A DNA stretch of 64,000 nucleotides from Pedobacter zeaxanthinifaciens (GTDB taxonomy: Bacteria; Bacteroidota; Bacteroidia; Sphingobacteriales; Sphingobacteriaceae), in contig NZ_QMHP01000003.1 in NCBI RefSeq assembly GCF_003313335.1, forward strand, positions 372,001-436,000. The letters run 5' to 3'. Positions 26,606 through 34,970 of the stretch are shown piece after piece (positions within the stretch are counted from its first letter, which is position 1; each line of letters opens with the position of its first letter). A program made the translations under genes and the position numbers. The notes under the pieces were generated by a model. That model had not been told where the DNA came from, made no database searches, and saw only the letters and a list, made by a program, of their open reading frames with translations.

Positions 26606-27877
26606 TTAGAATTTAACGCTCAGTACGCCCCTATAGTCAGTTACGCTGGAAGGAGACCATTTACTGCCACTTGTAAGTAAGCGTATGGCTTCCTCATCCT
26701 GTAGTTTACCCACAGAATTGTCTACTTTAATATCAACAGGACTACCATCAGCCGAAATACTGAAGCTTAGCACTACTATTTGCGAACCAGTTGTAAATAA
26801 TTTGTTTTCCTTTCGGAGATATTCCTCGTAAGCTTTCCAACCAATTTTTGGGGCGCCAAATGCATTTTTAACGGCTTTCTTTGATTTTTCCGAATCACTA
26901 ACAGCTACCACTTCTCTCAACACGTGTGCATCTTCATCCAGACTCACTTTTAGCGGCTCGTTTACTTTAGCTTCAATATTTTTTCTTGCGAAGCCTAATG
27001 ATGCCACTTCTATAGTAACTTTCTCTGATAAATCCTTTCCAACAGGCAAGGTAAATTCGCCACTCCTGTTGGTAATTGCCCTGATGTCGTCTCCCACCAT
27101 TTTCACATCAGCACCAGAAATTGGCCGTCCGTAGACATCATATACCGTACCTTTAAGTGATTTCAAGTTAGGATCTGTTTTAGCCTGAATGCCGCTCACT
27201 CTACCGTCCAAGGCTTGTACCGGCGATACCGGTGCTACTGTAGGAACGCCTATCATGGTTTGCTGCGTAAAAGTACTCTTCTTTAAGGCTGCACTTGTTG
27301 TTCTTTGTTCAAGAGATGTAGAGTCAAAATAGCTTGCTTTATCAGCTGAGTTATTTTTAGCAACCATATTATTTCTCTTGGCTAGCACGTTACCTAAAGC
27401 TTGTGTTACCTTTTTATCCAACACCTTATTTGCATTTCCCGTATTGGCTAGCGTATCTACTGGCGCTGCAGCGGCTACTTTTGGTTCAAGGTTTACTTCT
27501 ATTCCTTTAGCACGTTTTGCAGCTGCTAATTGCTCTTGTTCGCGTCTATTGCTTTCACGCATCATAAACAATACGCCAACGGTAATAAAAAGTACCGCAG
27601 CAGTTGCCGCAATGCTAAGGCGATGAGAGGTGAGTTGCCATCTTTTTCGCTCAACAGGCTTCTCCGCCACTCGTTCTTGCAGTTGTTTTTGCAAAAACGA
27701 TAAGGATTGGGTACGCTTTTTAGCTTCCGTTAAACCTGCTAAAGCTTGGGCCACAAAAGGGTCTTCGAGCGAAACGCGTTCCACCTTATGCATTGTGCTA
27801 GCATCCAACCTGCCTTCCAGGTAGTCGTCTAACACATCAATATCTAACCAATCATTATTGCCCACTGTTCTTTTCAA
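26606..27877 (-). CDS. Anti-sigma-type membrane protein with carboxypeptidase-like and TonB-C-like periplasmic domains
   Basis: The cytosolic N-terminus (1-80) is helical and typical of ECF anti-sigma factors ('LDDYLEGRLD'), followed by one membrane helix (about 86-107). The periplasmic part has a disordered Lys/Ala/Asn-rich region, a SusC-plug-like peptide 'LDGRVSGIQ' (223-231), a carboxypeptidase-regulatory-like domain (about 240-330, 'LKGTVYDVYGRPISGADVKM') and a TonB-C-like end (about 345-423). It overlaps the sigma gene by 23 bp, so the two are translationally coupled. Inference: it holds the ECF sigma factor inactive until a periplasmic or outer-membrane cue arrives. The plug-like peptide may mimic a receptor segment. 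Confidence 0.82.
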   Translation of the reverse strand: MKRTVGNNDWLDIDVLDDYLEGRLDASTMHKVERVSLEDPFVAQALAGLTEAKKRTQSLSFLQKQLQERVAEKPVERKRWQLTSHRLSIAATAAVLFITVGVLFMMRESNRREQEQLAAAKRAKGIEVNLEPKVAAAAPVDTLANTGNANKVLDKKVTQALGNVLAKRNNMVAKNNSADKASYFDSTSLEQRTTSAALKKSTFTQQTMIGVPTVAPVSPVQALDGRVSGIQAKTDPNLKSLKGTVYDVYGRPISGADVKMVGDDIRAITNRSGEFTLPVGKDLSEKVTIEVASLGFARKNIEAKVNEPLKVSLDEDAHVLREVVAVSDSEKSKKAVKNAFGAPKIGWKAYEEYLRKENKLFTTGSQIVVLSFSISADGSPVDIKVDNSVGKLQDEEAIRLLTSGSKWSPSSVTDYRGVLSVKF

Positions 27878-28457
27878 TACAAATTTTCAAATTGCGTTTT
27901 CCATTTTGGATGTAGCTTTTAACTTTGAGCATATCGTAACCCGTAATTTCGGCAACTTCTTTATAGCATTTTTCTTGAAGATAAAATAAATCTACACTTT
28001 TTCTTTGTTCTTCCGAAAGGGTTTCCATGCACTTTTCCATGATGGTTAACTGAGTTTCCTTTGTGTTGTCGATATCAAGATGCACAAACTCATCATTTTC
28101 CACAAAATTTTCATCAATTGTTACCGTAGGGTTTTTGCTAGACTTGCGTAAAGCCATGAGGCAATGATTACGGGTAAGCACATGGAGCCAACTTTTGAAA
28201 TTCTGAACTTGATGTACCCTCAATTTAGTAACCAGTTCTTCAAAAATTTGCATTACTGCATCCTTACTTTGCTCTTCATCCTTCAAATAATTAAAGCATA
28301 CCCCAAAAACCAAATGCATATACCTGTTGTAAAGTGCCCCTAATACTTCTAAATCGCCGCTTTTTTGATAAGCCGCAACTAAGGAAAGATCGTCCTGCTC
28401 CATGCGTTCAACACGTTCTCGATCTCCATTTTTAGAGGTATTTTTTATAAATCTCAA
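27855..28457 (-). CDS. ECF-type RNA polymerase sigma factor
   Basis: A 200-residue sigma-70 family protein. Region 2 lies at about 20-90 ('ALYNRYMHLVFGVCFNYLKD' with the -10-binding helix following), and region 4 is a helix-turn-helix at about 140-195 ('LSEEQRKSVDLFYLQEKCYKEVAEITGY'). Regions 1 and 3 are absent, as in the ECF group. The first 20 residues are a charged extension ('NGDRERVERMEQD'). The 3' end overlaps the anti-sigma gene. It faces away from the VWA gene, with 175 bp between the starts; the minus strand there shows TATACTTG, one base off TAnnTTTG. Confidence 0.92.
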   Translation of the reverse strand: MRFIKNTSKNGDRERVERMEQDDLSLVAAYQKSGDLEVLGALYNRYMHLVFGVCFNYLKDEEQSKDAVMQIFEELVTKLRVHQVQNFKSWLHVLTRNHCLMALRKSSKNPTVTIDENFVENDEFVHLDIDNTKETQLTIMEKCMETLSEEQRKSVDLFYLQEKCYKEVAEITGYDMLKVKSYIQNGKRNLKICIEKNSGQ

Positions 28458-28632
28458 TGTATTCGGATTCCTAATTTATTTCCAAGTATAAAAATATTTT
28501 TTGAGATGGGTATGGAAAATTGTGGATAGCTACATCTAAGCCTTAAACGGATTAATCAAGTTGGGATTGTTTTGGTTGACGAATCAATTCTTATTCCATC
28601 ATCAATTCATTTAAAAAAAAACCTTTAACGAT

Positions 28633-30537
28633 ATGAAACTTTTACTTACTCCAATAGTATTGCTACTCTTCTTTTTGGGCTATAGTGGTACGCCAACACG
28701 TCAAATTACTGGCAAAGTTATCAGCTCAAGTGATGGCCTGGCATTACCAGCTGCCGACATCAGAAGTTTGCCAAGTAAAACTACCGCCAAAACAGATGCT
28801 AATGGAAAATACAGTATCAAAATACCCATTACTGATACTCACATAGAGGTAAGCTTTTTAGGCTTTCAAACTCAAAAAGCAGCCATTAAAAAAGCTGACG
28901 TAATTAATTTCAGCTTAGCAGACGACGTAAAAGCCTTAGCGGAGATTTCAGTTGTAGGCTACGGGACGCAAAGAAAAATTGTCACTACTTCTGCTTCTCA
29001 ACATTTAATAGCTGGGTCGCCTGGCGCTGCCGCCAGTTACTTAAATGGCCGTGTAGCAGGCTTACAAGTAATGAACGATGTAAACAACGAGAGTTATGCA
29101 AAAATCTCGGAAAACAATTTCAAGCGGGCAACGGACCATCCGCTATCCACCTTCTCAATTGATGTAGATGCGGCATCTTACAGCAATGTACGTAGATATA
29201 TTAACGGCGGAAATCTGCCTCCTAAAGATGCTGTACGTATAGAAGAGCTAATCAATTATTTTGATTATAACTATGAACAGCCAAAAGGTAATGACCCTGT
29301 AAACATTGTCACAGAAATTAGCGCCGCACCATGGAATAAAGCACATCGTTTAGTTCAAATTGGGTTAAAGGCAAAAAACATTCCTACCGAAAAGTTACCC
29401 TCGTCTAATTTGGTGTTTTTAATTGATGTTTCGGGATCAATGGAGGCGCCAAACAAACTGCCATTGCTAATTAGTTCCCTACGTTTACTTACCGATAATT
29501 TACGCGACCAGGATAAAGTTGCCATCGTAGTTTATGCTGGCAACTCAGGCTTGGTTTTGCCTAGTACATCAGGCGATAACAAACAGGCAATTAAGGAGGC
29601 TTTAAGTAAGCTTAGCGCAGGTGGATCAACTGCTGGTGGTGCAGGGATTAAATTGGCCTACAAAGTAGCAACCGACAACTTCATTAAAGGAGGCAACAAC
29701 CGCATTATACTTGCTACCGATGGCGATTTTAATGTAGGCGCAAGCAGCGATACCGACATGCAAACTTTAATAGAGGAAAAACGAAAAAGCGGCGTGTATT
29801 TAACCGTTTTAGGGTTTGGCATGGGGAATTATAAAGATAGTAAAATGGAAGTTTTAGCGGATAAGGGCAATGGTAACTATGCCTACATTGACGATATCAA
29901 CGAAGCTAGAAAAGTGTTGATCAATGAATTTGGCGGTACATTATTTACCGTTGCTAAAGATGTTAAACTACAAGTAGAATTTAACCCTAGCAAAGTACAA
30001 GCCTACCGCTTAATTGGCTATGAAAACAGATTATTAAACAATGAAGATTTTAACGACGACCTAAAGGATGCAGGAGAAATGGGCGCTGGACATACTGTAA
30101 CGGCACTTTATGAAATTATTCCAGTAGGTGTAGAAAGTAAGTTCCTAAAAAGTGTTGATGCGCTCAAATACCAAAAAACCTCATCATCTTCAAACAACAC
30201 TGGCAACGAACTTTTAAATGTTAAAATGCGATACAAACAACCTGATGGCGACAAAAGTAAGCTGCTGCAAAAAGCTGTAGTTGACAATGGTGGCAACTTG
30301 CTTCAACAAGCTTCCGACAATTTCAAATTTTCTGCGTCGGTAGCCATGTTGGGTATGTTGTTACGCCAATCAGAGTTTGTACAGCAAGGCAACTTTGATA
30401 CCGCAATTGCTTTAGCTGAAAGTGCAAAAGGTACCGACAAGGAAGGCTACAGAGCTGAATATGTTAAAATAGCTAAATCAGCCAAGCTTTTGGCAAAAGA
30501 TTTGCGTAATTTTGCTAACACGGGCGAGGGAAAATAA
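28633..30537 (+). CDS. VWA-domain protein with SusC-like N-terminus (YfbK-like)
   Basis: A 634-residue exported protein. After the signal peptide (1-18) there is a carboxypeptidase-regulatory-like domain (about 22-97), a linker with 'VVGYGTQ' (107-113) and 'LNGRVAGLQV' (137-146). These two motifs normally open the plug of SusC-type TonB receptors, but no barrel follows. Then come the YfbK-type N-terminal domain ('NNFKRATDHPLSTFSIDVDAAS' region), a von Willebrand A domain with MIDAS motif 'DVSGSM' (265-270) and 'ATDGDFNVG', and a C-terminal YfbK-like domain. The likely role is metal-dependent protein binding at the outer envelope. It is divergent from the ECF sigma gene and followed by DUF4197. 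Confidence 0.87.
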   Translation: MKLLLTPIVLLLFFLGYSGTPTRQITGKVISSSDGLALPAADIRSLPSKTTAKTDANGKYSIKIPITDTHIEVSFLGFQTQKAAIKKADVINFSLADDVKALAEISVVGYGTQRKIVTTSASQHLIAGSPGAAASYLNGRVAGLQVMNDVNNESYAKISENNFKRATDHPLSTFSIDVDAASYSNVRRYINGGNLPPKDAVRIEELINYFDYNYEQPKGNDPVNIVTEISAAPWNKAHRLVQIGLKAKNIPTEKLPSSNLVFLIDVSGSMEAPNKLPLLISSLRLLTDNLRDQDKVAIVVYAGNSGLVLPSTSGDNKQAIKEALSKLSAGGSTAGGAGIKLAYKVATDNFIKGGNNRIILATDGDFNVGASSDTDMQTLIEEKRKSGVYLTVLGFGMGNYKDSKMEVLADKGNGNYAYIDDINEARKVLINEFGGTLFTVAKDVKLQVEFNPSKVQAYRLIGYENRLLNNEDFNDDLKDAGEMGAGHTVTALYEIIPVGVESKFLKSVDALKYQKTSSSSNNTGNELLNVKMRYKQPDGDKSKLLQKAVVDNGGNLLQQASDNFKFSASVAMLGMLLRQSEFVQQGNFDTAIALAESAKGTDKEGYRAEYVKIAKSAKLLAKDLRNFANTGEGK

Positions 30538-30566
30538 CCTTGCCCATCAGCAAATTACCATACTTG

Positions 30567-31307
30567 ATGAGAAAAACAGCGTTATTTTTAGCGGCAGCAA
30601 CTTGCTTTTGTTTTAGCGGTTGCGATGCGCAAAGCCAAAGTAAATTAGGCAATATTTTAGGGCAAGTGGCCACAGGAGCCACTGGAACACCAACCAGTTT
30701 AGAAATTAGCAATGGCTTAAAACAGGCTTTGGAAATTGGCACTTCAGCAGGAGCAGATCGTTTATCAGCAAAGGATGGATTTTTTGGCAACATGGCGGTT
30801 AAAATTTTATTCCCAACTGAAGCACAAAAGGTGGAGAAAACTTTACGTAGCGTGGGCTTAAACTCATTAGCTGATAATGTAATTTTAAGCTTGAACCGTG
30901 CCGCAGAAGATGCTGCCAAAGAAGCAAAACCTATTTTTGTAAATGCTATCAAACAAATGACCATAGCTGATGCTACTAACATCCTTTTGGGAAATAAAGA
31001 TGCTGCAACGCAATATTTCAAAAGGGTAACTACAGCGCAGTTAATGGAAAAATTTTCGCCGGTAATTGCCAACAGCTTAAGCAAAGTGGGTGCAACTAGG
31101 TATTGGACTGATGCAGCCGCAGCATACAATAAGCTGCCTTTAGTAAAACCTGTAAATACCAATTTAACCCAATATGTAGCAGAAAAAGCAATTGACGGAA
31201 TGTTTTTACAAGTGGCTCAGGAAGAACTAAAAATTAGGGACAACCTTAGCGCTCGTTCTACTAGCTTATTACAAAAAGTGTTTGGCTACGCCGATAAAAA
31301 GAAATAA
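30567..31307 (+). CDS. DUF4197 lipoprotein-like exported protein
   Basis: A 246-residue exported protein of the DUF4197 family ('LEISNGLKQALEIGTSAGADRLSAKDGFFGN', 'VKILFPTEAQKVEKTLRSVG', 'IKQMTIADATNILLGNKDAATQYFK'). The signal peptide ends at 'FCFSGC', a plausible lipobox. The ATG at 30567 is chosen over the TTG at 30540, which would put nine odd residues before the signal peptide. It begins 29 bp after the VWA gene and may share its transcript. The function of DUF4197 is not established; the visible repeats of short helices suggest an all-alpha fold. Confidence 0.85.
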   Translation: MRKTALFLAAATCFCFSGCDAQSQSKLGNILGQVATGATGTPTSLEISNGLKQALEIGTSAGADRLSAKDGFFGNMAVKILFPTEAQKVEKTLRSVGLNSLADNVILSLNRAAEDAAKEAKPIFVNAIKQMTIADATNILLGNKDAATQYFKRVTTAQLMEKFSPVIANSLSKVGATRYWTDAAAAYNKLPLVKPVNTNLTQYVAEKAIDGMFLQVAQEELKIRDNLSARSTSLLQKVFGYADKKK

Positions 31308-31371
31308 TTCACAAACTTGTGGATTTGTTAATAAAATTTTAAAGTAATAAAACCAATTTTTTGCTAGCTTG

Positions 31372-31503
31372 TTATCATAAAACAGTAAGCGTTTTAAGAT
31401 GATAAAAAAAGTCCTGTGAGTGGGCTATCCGCGTAGGGCAGGCACAGCATAAATAGGTTAGTTCCTATCTAAAAGCATCCAATATTTTGGGTGCTTTTTT
31501 TTA
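31372..31503 (+). ncRNA. Candidate structured small RNA or 3' UTR
   Basis: Three hairpins in a row precede a terminator. Arms: TTATCAT (31372-31378) with ATGATAA (31399-31405), extended by AAAAC/GTTTT; CTGTG (31414-31418) with CACAG (31443-31447); ATAGG (31453-31457) with CCTAT (31464-31468); and the terminator stem 31471-31498. No reading frame fills it. It could be a small RNA, the 3' end of the DUF4197 transcript, or a repeat relic. I do not recognise a known RNA family. Confidence 0.3.
31471..31503 (+). terminator. Intrinsic terminator (AAAAGCATCC hairpin)
   Basis: AAAAGCATCC pairs with GGGTGCTTTT (one wobble) around an 8-base loop, followed by a run of T. Confidence 0.85.
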
Positions 31504-31712
31504 TAGGCTATATATGTAACTATTTGAAAGGTCATCCTCTTTGTGAATTCTGAAAAAATCTTTGCTTAAAAATTAACCGCAAAGGATAAAAGACTCACGC
31601 AAAGAACGCGAATAAAATCACGTAGAGGCCTGCGTTATCCTGAGCCTATCAAGGGCTTAACAGTATTCAGTATATGCTTCGATAAATCATCGTGACAACA
31701 AACAAAACGATA

Positions 31713-31747
31713 TAAAAAAAAGAGGATACCCTTTACGAGTACCCTCT
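31713..31747 (-). terminator. Intrinsic terminator of the HtrA gene
   Basis: AGAGG-A-TAC pairs with GTA-C-CCTCT, and the minus-strand product is followed by at least seven T residues (A run at 31714-31720). Confidence 0.85.
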
Positions 31748-31771
31748 AATAGCATCATCTATATGTTGTAA

Positions 31772-33325
31772 TTAATTTCCGTTGAACGAGAAAGTAAACG
31801 CACCTTCGTCACTTACGCCGGCAATGGTAGTTCTTCCATCCCTTGAAGTTGGCAATGCTTTTTCGATATCTGCAGCGCTGTTTACATCTGTACCATTAAT
31901 TTTAGTAATGATCAGACCTTTTTTAACGCCCCAATAATCGAACATTTGGCCAGGAACTACGTTAGTTACCACTACCCCATTTTTAACTCCATATTTAGCT
32001 TTTTGAGCTGCAGTGGCCGGTGCAAAGCTTGCGCCTAATTTGCTGATGCTAGCGCCGGTTGATTTACTGTTATCACTTTTAGCAGCTAAGGCAACTGAGC
32101 TTTCGCCTTTCAAAGTCACATTGATATTTTTTGTAGAACCATCAGCTTTAAGTACTGTTAATGCTACTTTATCACCAGGACTCATACGACCAATACGCTC
32201 TTGTAAATCTGGAGAATCGTAAATAGAAATACCTTCTACCTTTTTAATGATATCACCTTCTTTGATTCCGGCCGCTGCTGCAGCACCACCAGGCAATACA
32301 TCTCTAACATATAAACCAGTATTTTCTTTAATCTTTAACTCTTCAGCTACATCAGCATCTAAGGCAGTGAAAGTTACGCCAATGAAACCACGTTTAACCG
32401 AACCAAATTTCTTGAAATCTTCCAATACTTTTTTAGCCAAGTTGATTGGAATAGCGAAACCATAACCTTCGTTTCTTCCACTTTGTGATGCAATAGCAGC
32501 ATTGATACCAACTAATTCGCCATTAGCGTTAACCAAGGCACCACCGCTATTTCCCGGATTGATAGCCGCATCAGTTTGAATGAAAGACTCAATAGAGTTA
32601 TTCGTTCTTGACGGCTGCTTACCAGTCCTTCTATATTCATCGTATTCTTCTTCAGTCATCATCCCGTTGTCGCGGTTTAAAATACCAATGTTACGAGCTT
32701 TAGCACTTACAATACCTGCTGTTACGGTAGTTTGCAAATCCAGAGGAAAACCTACAGCCAACACCCACTCGCCTACTTGAACGTTATCTGAGTTACCCAT
32801 TTTAACGTAAGGCAAGTTGTCCACATCTACCTTAATTAAAGCTAAATCGGTATTTGGATCTTTACCTATTACTTTGGCAGTTGCTTTACGACGGTTAGAT
32901 AAGATTACTTCGATTTTATCGGCATTATCTACCACGTGGTTATTGGTAACGATATAGCCATCTGGTGTTAAAATTACCCCCGAACCAGATGCCGCTTGTG
33001 GTTGACGAGGGCCGCGTTGCATACCTCCGCCAAAGCCAAAAAATTGCTCAAACATATCTGGCATGCCACTATCCCTGCTTGATTTACCTTGGTAAGTAGT
33101 TTTAATGTGTACCACCGCAGGCGAAACAGCCGCCGCAGCTTGCACAAAATCAGGTGCTCCAGCAGATGAAATGCCTGATACGTTACTAGCAAACATGGTC
33201 TTCTGTCTGTCGGCCAATGTAAAGCTATCATTTGGGCGCTCTATTAATTTATAGGCGCCAATTGCGGCTGCACCACCTATGAAAGAGGCAGCCAAAGCAA
33301 TTAATCCTATTTTTTTAATTTCCAT
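31772..33325 (-). CDS. degP: DegP/HtrA-type periplasmic serine protease (Do family)
   Basis: An envelope quality-control protease and chaperone. It has an N-terminal signal/anchor (about 7-26) and a trypsin-like domain with catalytic His130 ('VTNNHVV'), Asp160 ('PNTDLAL') and Ser260 ('NPGNSGGALV'). Two PDZ domains follow (about 310-405, 'GFIGVTFTALDADVA' and 'GLYVRDVLPGGAAAAAGIKEGD'; and about 430-517, 'GVVVTNVVPGQMFDYWGVKKG'). A Gly/Met/Arg-rich loop near 88-112 matches the flexible LA-loop position. The 517-residue length is usual for the phylum. It is monocistronic, with TAnnTTTG at 33371-33378 and its own terminator. No sigma-E-type or CpxR box was recognised. Confidence 0.95.
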   Translation of the reverse strand: MEIKKIGLIALAASFIGGAAAIGAYKLIERPNDSFTLADRQKTMFASNVSGISSAGAPDFVQAAAAVSPAVVHIKTTYQGKSSRDSGMPDMFEQFFGFGGGMQRGPRQPQAASGSGVILTPDGYIVTNNHVVDNADKIEVILSNRRKATAKVIGKDPNTDLALIKVDVDNLPYVKMGNSDNVQVGEWVLAVGFPLDLQTTVTAGIVSAKARNIGILNRDNGMMTEEEYDEYRRTGKQPSRTNNSIESFIQTDAAINPGNSGGALVNANGELVGINAAIASQSGRNEGYGFAIPINLAKKVLEDFKKFGSVKRGFIGVTFTALDADVAEELKIKENTGLYVRDVLPGGAAAAAGIKEGDIIKKVEGISIYDSPDLQERIGRMSPGDKVALTVLKADGSTKNINVTLKGESSVALAAKSDNSKSTGASISKLGASFAPATAAQKAKYGVKNGVVVTNVVPGQMFDYWGVKKGLIITKINGTDVNSAADIEKALPTSRDGRTTIAGVSDEGAFTFSFNGN

Positions 33326-33370
33326 TGTATGTTATTTTTTAAATTGAAATCTTTTTTACTGTTGTTTAGT

Positions 33371-33378
33371 CAAATTTA
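33371..33378 (-). promoter_or_regulatory. TAnnTTTG -7 box for the HtrA gene
   Basis: The minus strand reads TAAATTTG, a perfect match, about 45 bases before the ATG at 33325. Confidence 0.5.
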
Positions 33379-33505
33379 ATACCATATGAACGATATTTGT
33401 ATCATAATAAGGTCTGATTACGTGTTAAAAAATGTTAAAGTAGCTGATTAAGATTTTCTTTCATTTTCTAAGCTTAAAATTACCAAAACTAATCTTTCAT
33501 CATTC

Positions 33506-34291
33506 ATGAATATCAAATTTTACAAATACCAAGGCGCAGGCAACGATTTTATATTGATTGACCATAGAGAAAGCACTTTAAAAAACATTGATACCAAATT
33601 AGTAGCGCAACTTTGCGACCGCAGATTTGGCATTGGCGCCGATGGTTTGATGTTTTTATTGGATAGCGAAGATTATGATTTTGAGATGGTTTATCACAAC
33701 TCGGATGGTAATGTAGGCAGCATGTGCGGCAATGGTGGAAGATGTATTGTTGCTTTTGCGAAACATCTAGGAATTTTTGACACCGAAACTAATTTTTTGG
33801 CAGTAGATGGTCCTCATTATGCCAAAATTTCAGCGGAAGGTAATTGGGTTGAGCTTCAAATGATTGATGTAGAAACCATCCATACAGATGGTGATGCTTT
33901 TGTGATCAATACCGGCTCGCCACATTATGTACAAGAGGTAAGCGGCTTAGAAAGCTTAGATGTTTACGAGGCGGGCTACCAGATTAGAAACAATGAGACT
34001 TATAAAACGGAAGGCATTAACGTCAACTTTGTAGAGCGTAAACCTTCACATTTGTTTGTAAGAACTTTTGAACGTGGTGTGGAAGATGAAACCTATGCTT
34101 GTGGTACTGGAGTAACAGCCGTAGCAATGGCTATGGCAAAAAAGCAAAATCAAATTGGCCAAGTGGTAACGCCCGTTACAGTACTGGGCGGCAATTTGGA
34201 AATTAACTTTAGTTACGATGGTCAAAAGTTTACCGAGGTGTTTTTATGCGGCCCGGCAGAGAAAGTTTTTGAAGGCGAAATCAATTTATAG
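33506..34291 (+). CDS. dapF: Diaminopimelate epimerase
   Basis: This enzyme converts LL-diaminopimelate to the meso form, used for lysine and peptidoglycan. It is a cofactor-free two-base epimerase. Catalytic Cys74 lies in 'GSMCGNGGRC' (71-80) and Cys199 in 'YACGTGVTAV'. Other hallmarks are the N-terminal 'YQGAGNDFILID' and 'FERGVEDET' before the second cysteine. Its 261 residues are close to the family norm. It is followed 22 bases later by a Crp/Fnr-type gene on the same strand. Nothing is missing. Confidence 0.97.
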   Translation: MNIKFYKYQGAGNDFILIDHRESTLKNIDTKLVAQLCDRRFGIGADGLMFLLDSEDYDFEMVYHNSDGNVGSMCGNGGRCIVAFAKHLGIFDTETNFLAVDGPHYAKISAEGNWVELQMIDVETIHTDGDAFVINTGSPHYVQEVSGLESLDVYEAGYQIRNNETYKTEGINVNFVERKPSHLFVRTFERGVEDETYACGTGVTAVAMAMAKKQNQIGQVVTPVTVLGGNLEINFSYDGQKFTEVFLCGPAEKVFEGEINL

Positions 34292-34313
34292 TACAAGCTA
34301 AGCCACTGGAACA

Positions 34314-34892
34314 ATGGAAGAAATATTGTTTAATTTCATATCAAAATACATTTCAATTAATGAAGATGAAAAGAATGCTATCCTATCTTTAAATCTATTT
34401 CATTCCGTTAAAAAGGGGACAATCCTATTGAAGGAAGGCCAAAAATCAAGGGATAGCTACTTTGTATTAAAAGGATGTATCAGAACCTACTACATCATAG
34501 ACGGGGAAGAGAAAACAACTGCTTTTTACACAGAACTGGATGCCTTAACCCCTCACTGCGTTACCAATCATACGCCGTCTGATTATTTTATCAGCTGTGT
34601 TGAAGATAGTATCATCTTGATTTCGGATGCTGATGTTGGAATGGAGATCAACAGCAAATTTCCGAAGTTTGATACCATGTGTAGGATTTTATCCGAAGAG
34701 CTATTGGCGAAAGAAAGAGTAGACTTTGATGAGTTTAAAACTTCGTCACCAGAACAGCGGTATCTCAACCTCATTAAGAATAGACCTGATCTTATTCAGC
34801 GGGTTCCACAACATCAATTGGCAAGTTATTTAGGCATTAAGCCTCAATCTCTAAGTAGAATAAGGGCAAGGATTTTTGAAAAAAAGAACTGA
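34314..34892 (+). CDS. Crp/Fnr-family transcriptional regulator
   Basis: A 192-residue regulator with an N-terminal cyclic-nucleotide-binding-like beta barrel (about 25-115, 'VKKGTILLKEGQKSRDSYFV', 'LKGCIRTYYIIDGEE') and a C-terminal winged helix ('VPQHQLASYLGIKPQSLSRI', about 158-180). No Fnr-type N-terminal cysteine cluster is present, so it is not an iron-sulfur oxygen sensor. The ligand is unknown; the phosphate-binding cassette of true CRP is not evident. It lies between dapF and two paralogous secreted-protein genes. Inference: it might regulate those neighbours, whose first member has its own promoter 48 bases after this stop. Confidence 0.88.
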   Translation: MEEILFNFISKYISINEDEKNAILSLNLFHSVKKGTILLKEGQKSRDSYFVLKGCIRTYYIIDGEEKTTAFYTELDALTPHCVTNHTPSDYFISCVEDSIILISDADVGMEINSKFPKFDTMCRILSEELLAKERVDFDEFKTSSPEQRYLNLIKNRPDLIQRVPQHQLASYLGIKPQSLSRIRARIFEKKN

Positions 34893-34939
34893 CGCTCATT
34901 TCTAAACTTAAGTTAACGAATTATCGCATCTCGCCAATC

Positions 34940-34947
34940 TACTTTTG
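34940..34947 (+). promoter_or_regulatory. TAnnTTTG -7 box for secreted paralogue 1
   Basis: TACTTTTG matches the consensus 23 bases before the ATG at 34971. Confidence 0.45.
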
Positions 34948-34970
34948 CATTATCATTTAATAAAAAAGAT

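Larger units (their letters stand above)
31308..31771. other. 464-bp intergenic region between DUF4197 and htrA genes
   Basis: No protein gene is seen. It contains a run of hairpins ending in a T-tailed terminator (31372-31503), a decayed CCTGAGCCTA/GCTTCGATAAA paired repeat (about 31633-31695) and the minus-strand terminator of the HtrA gene (31713-31747). Confidence 0.6.
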
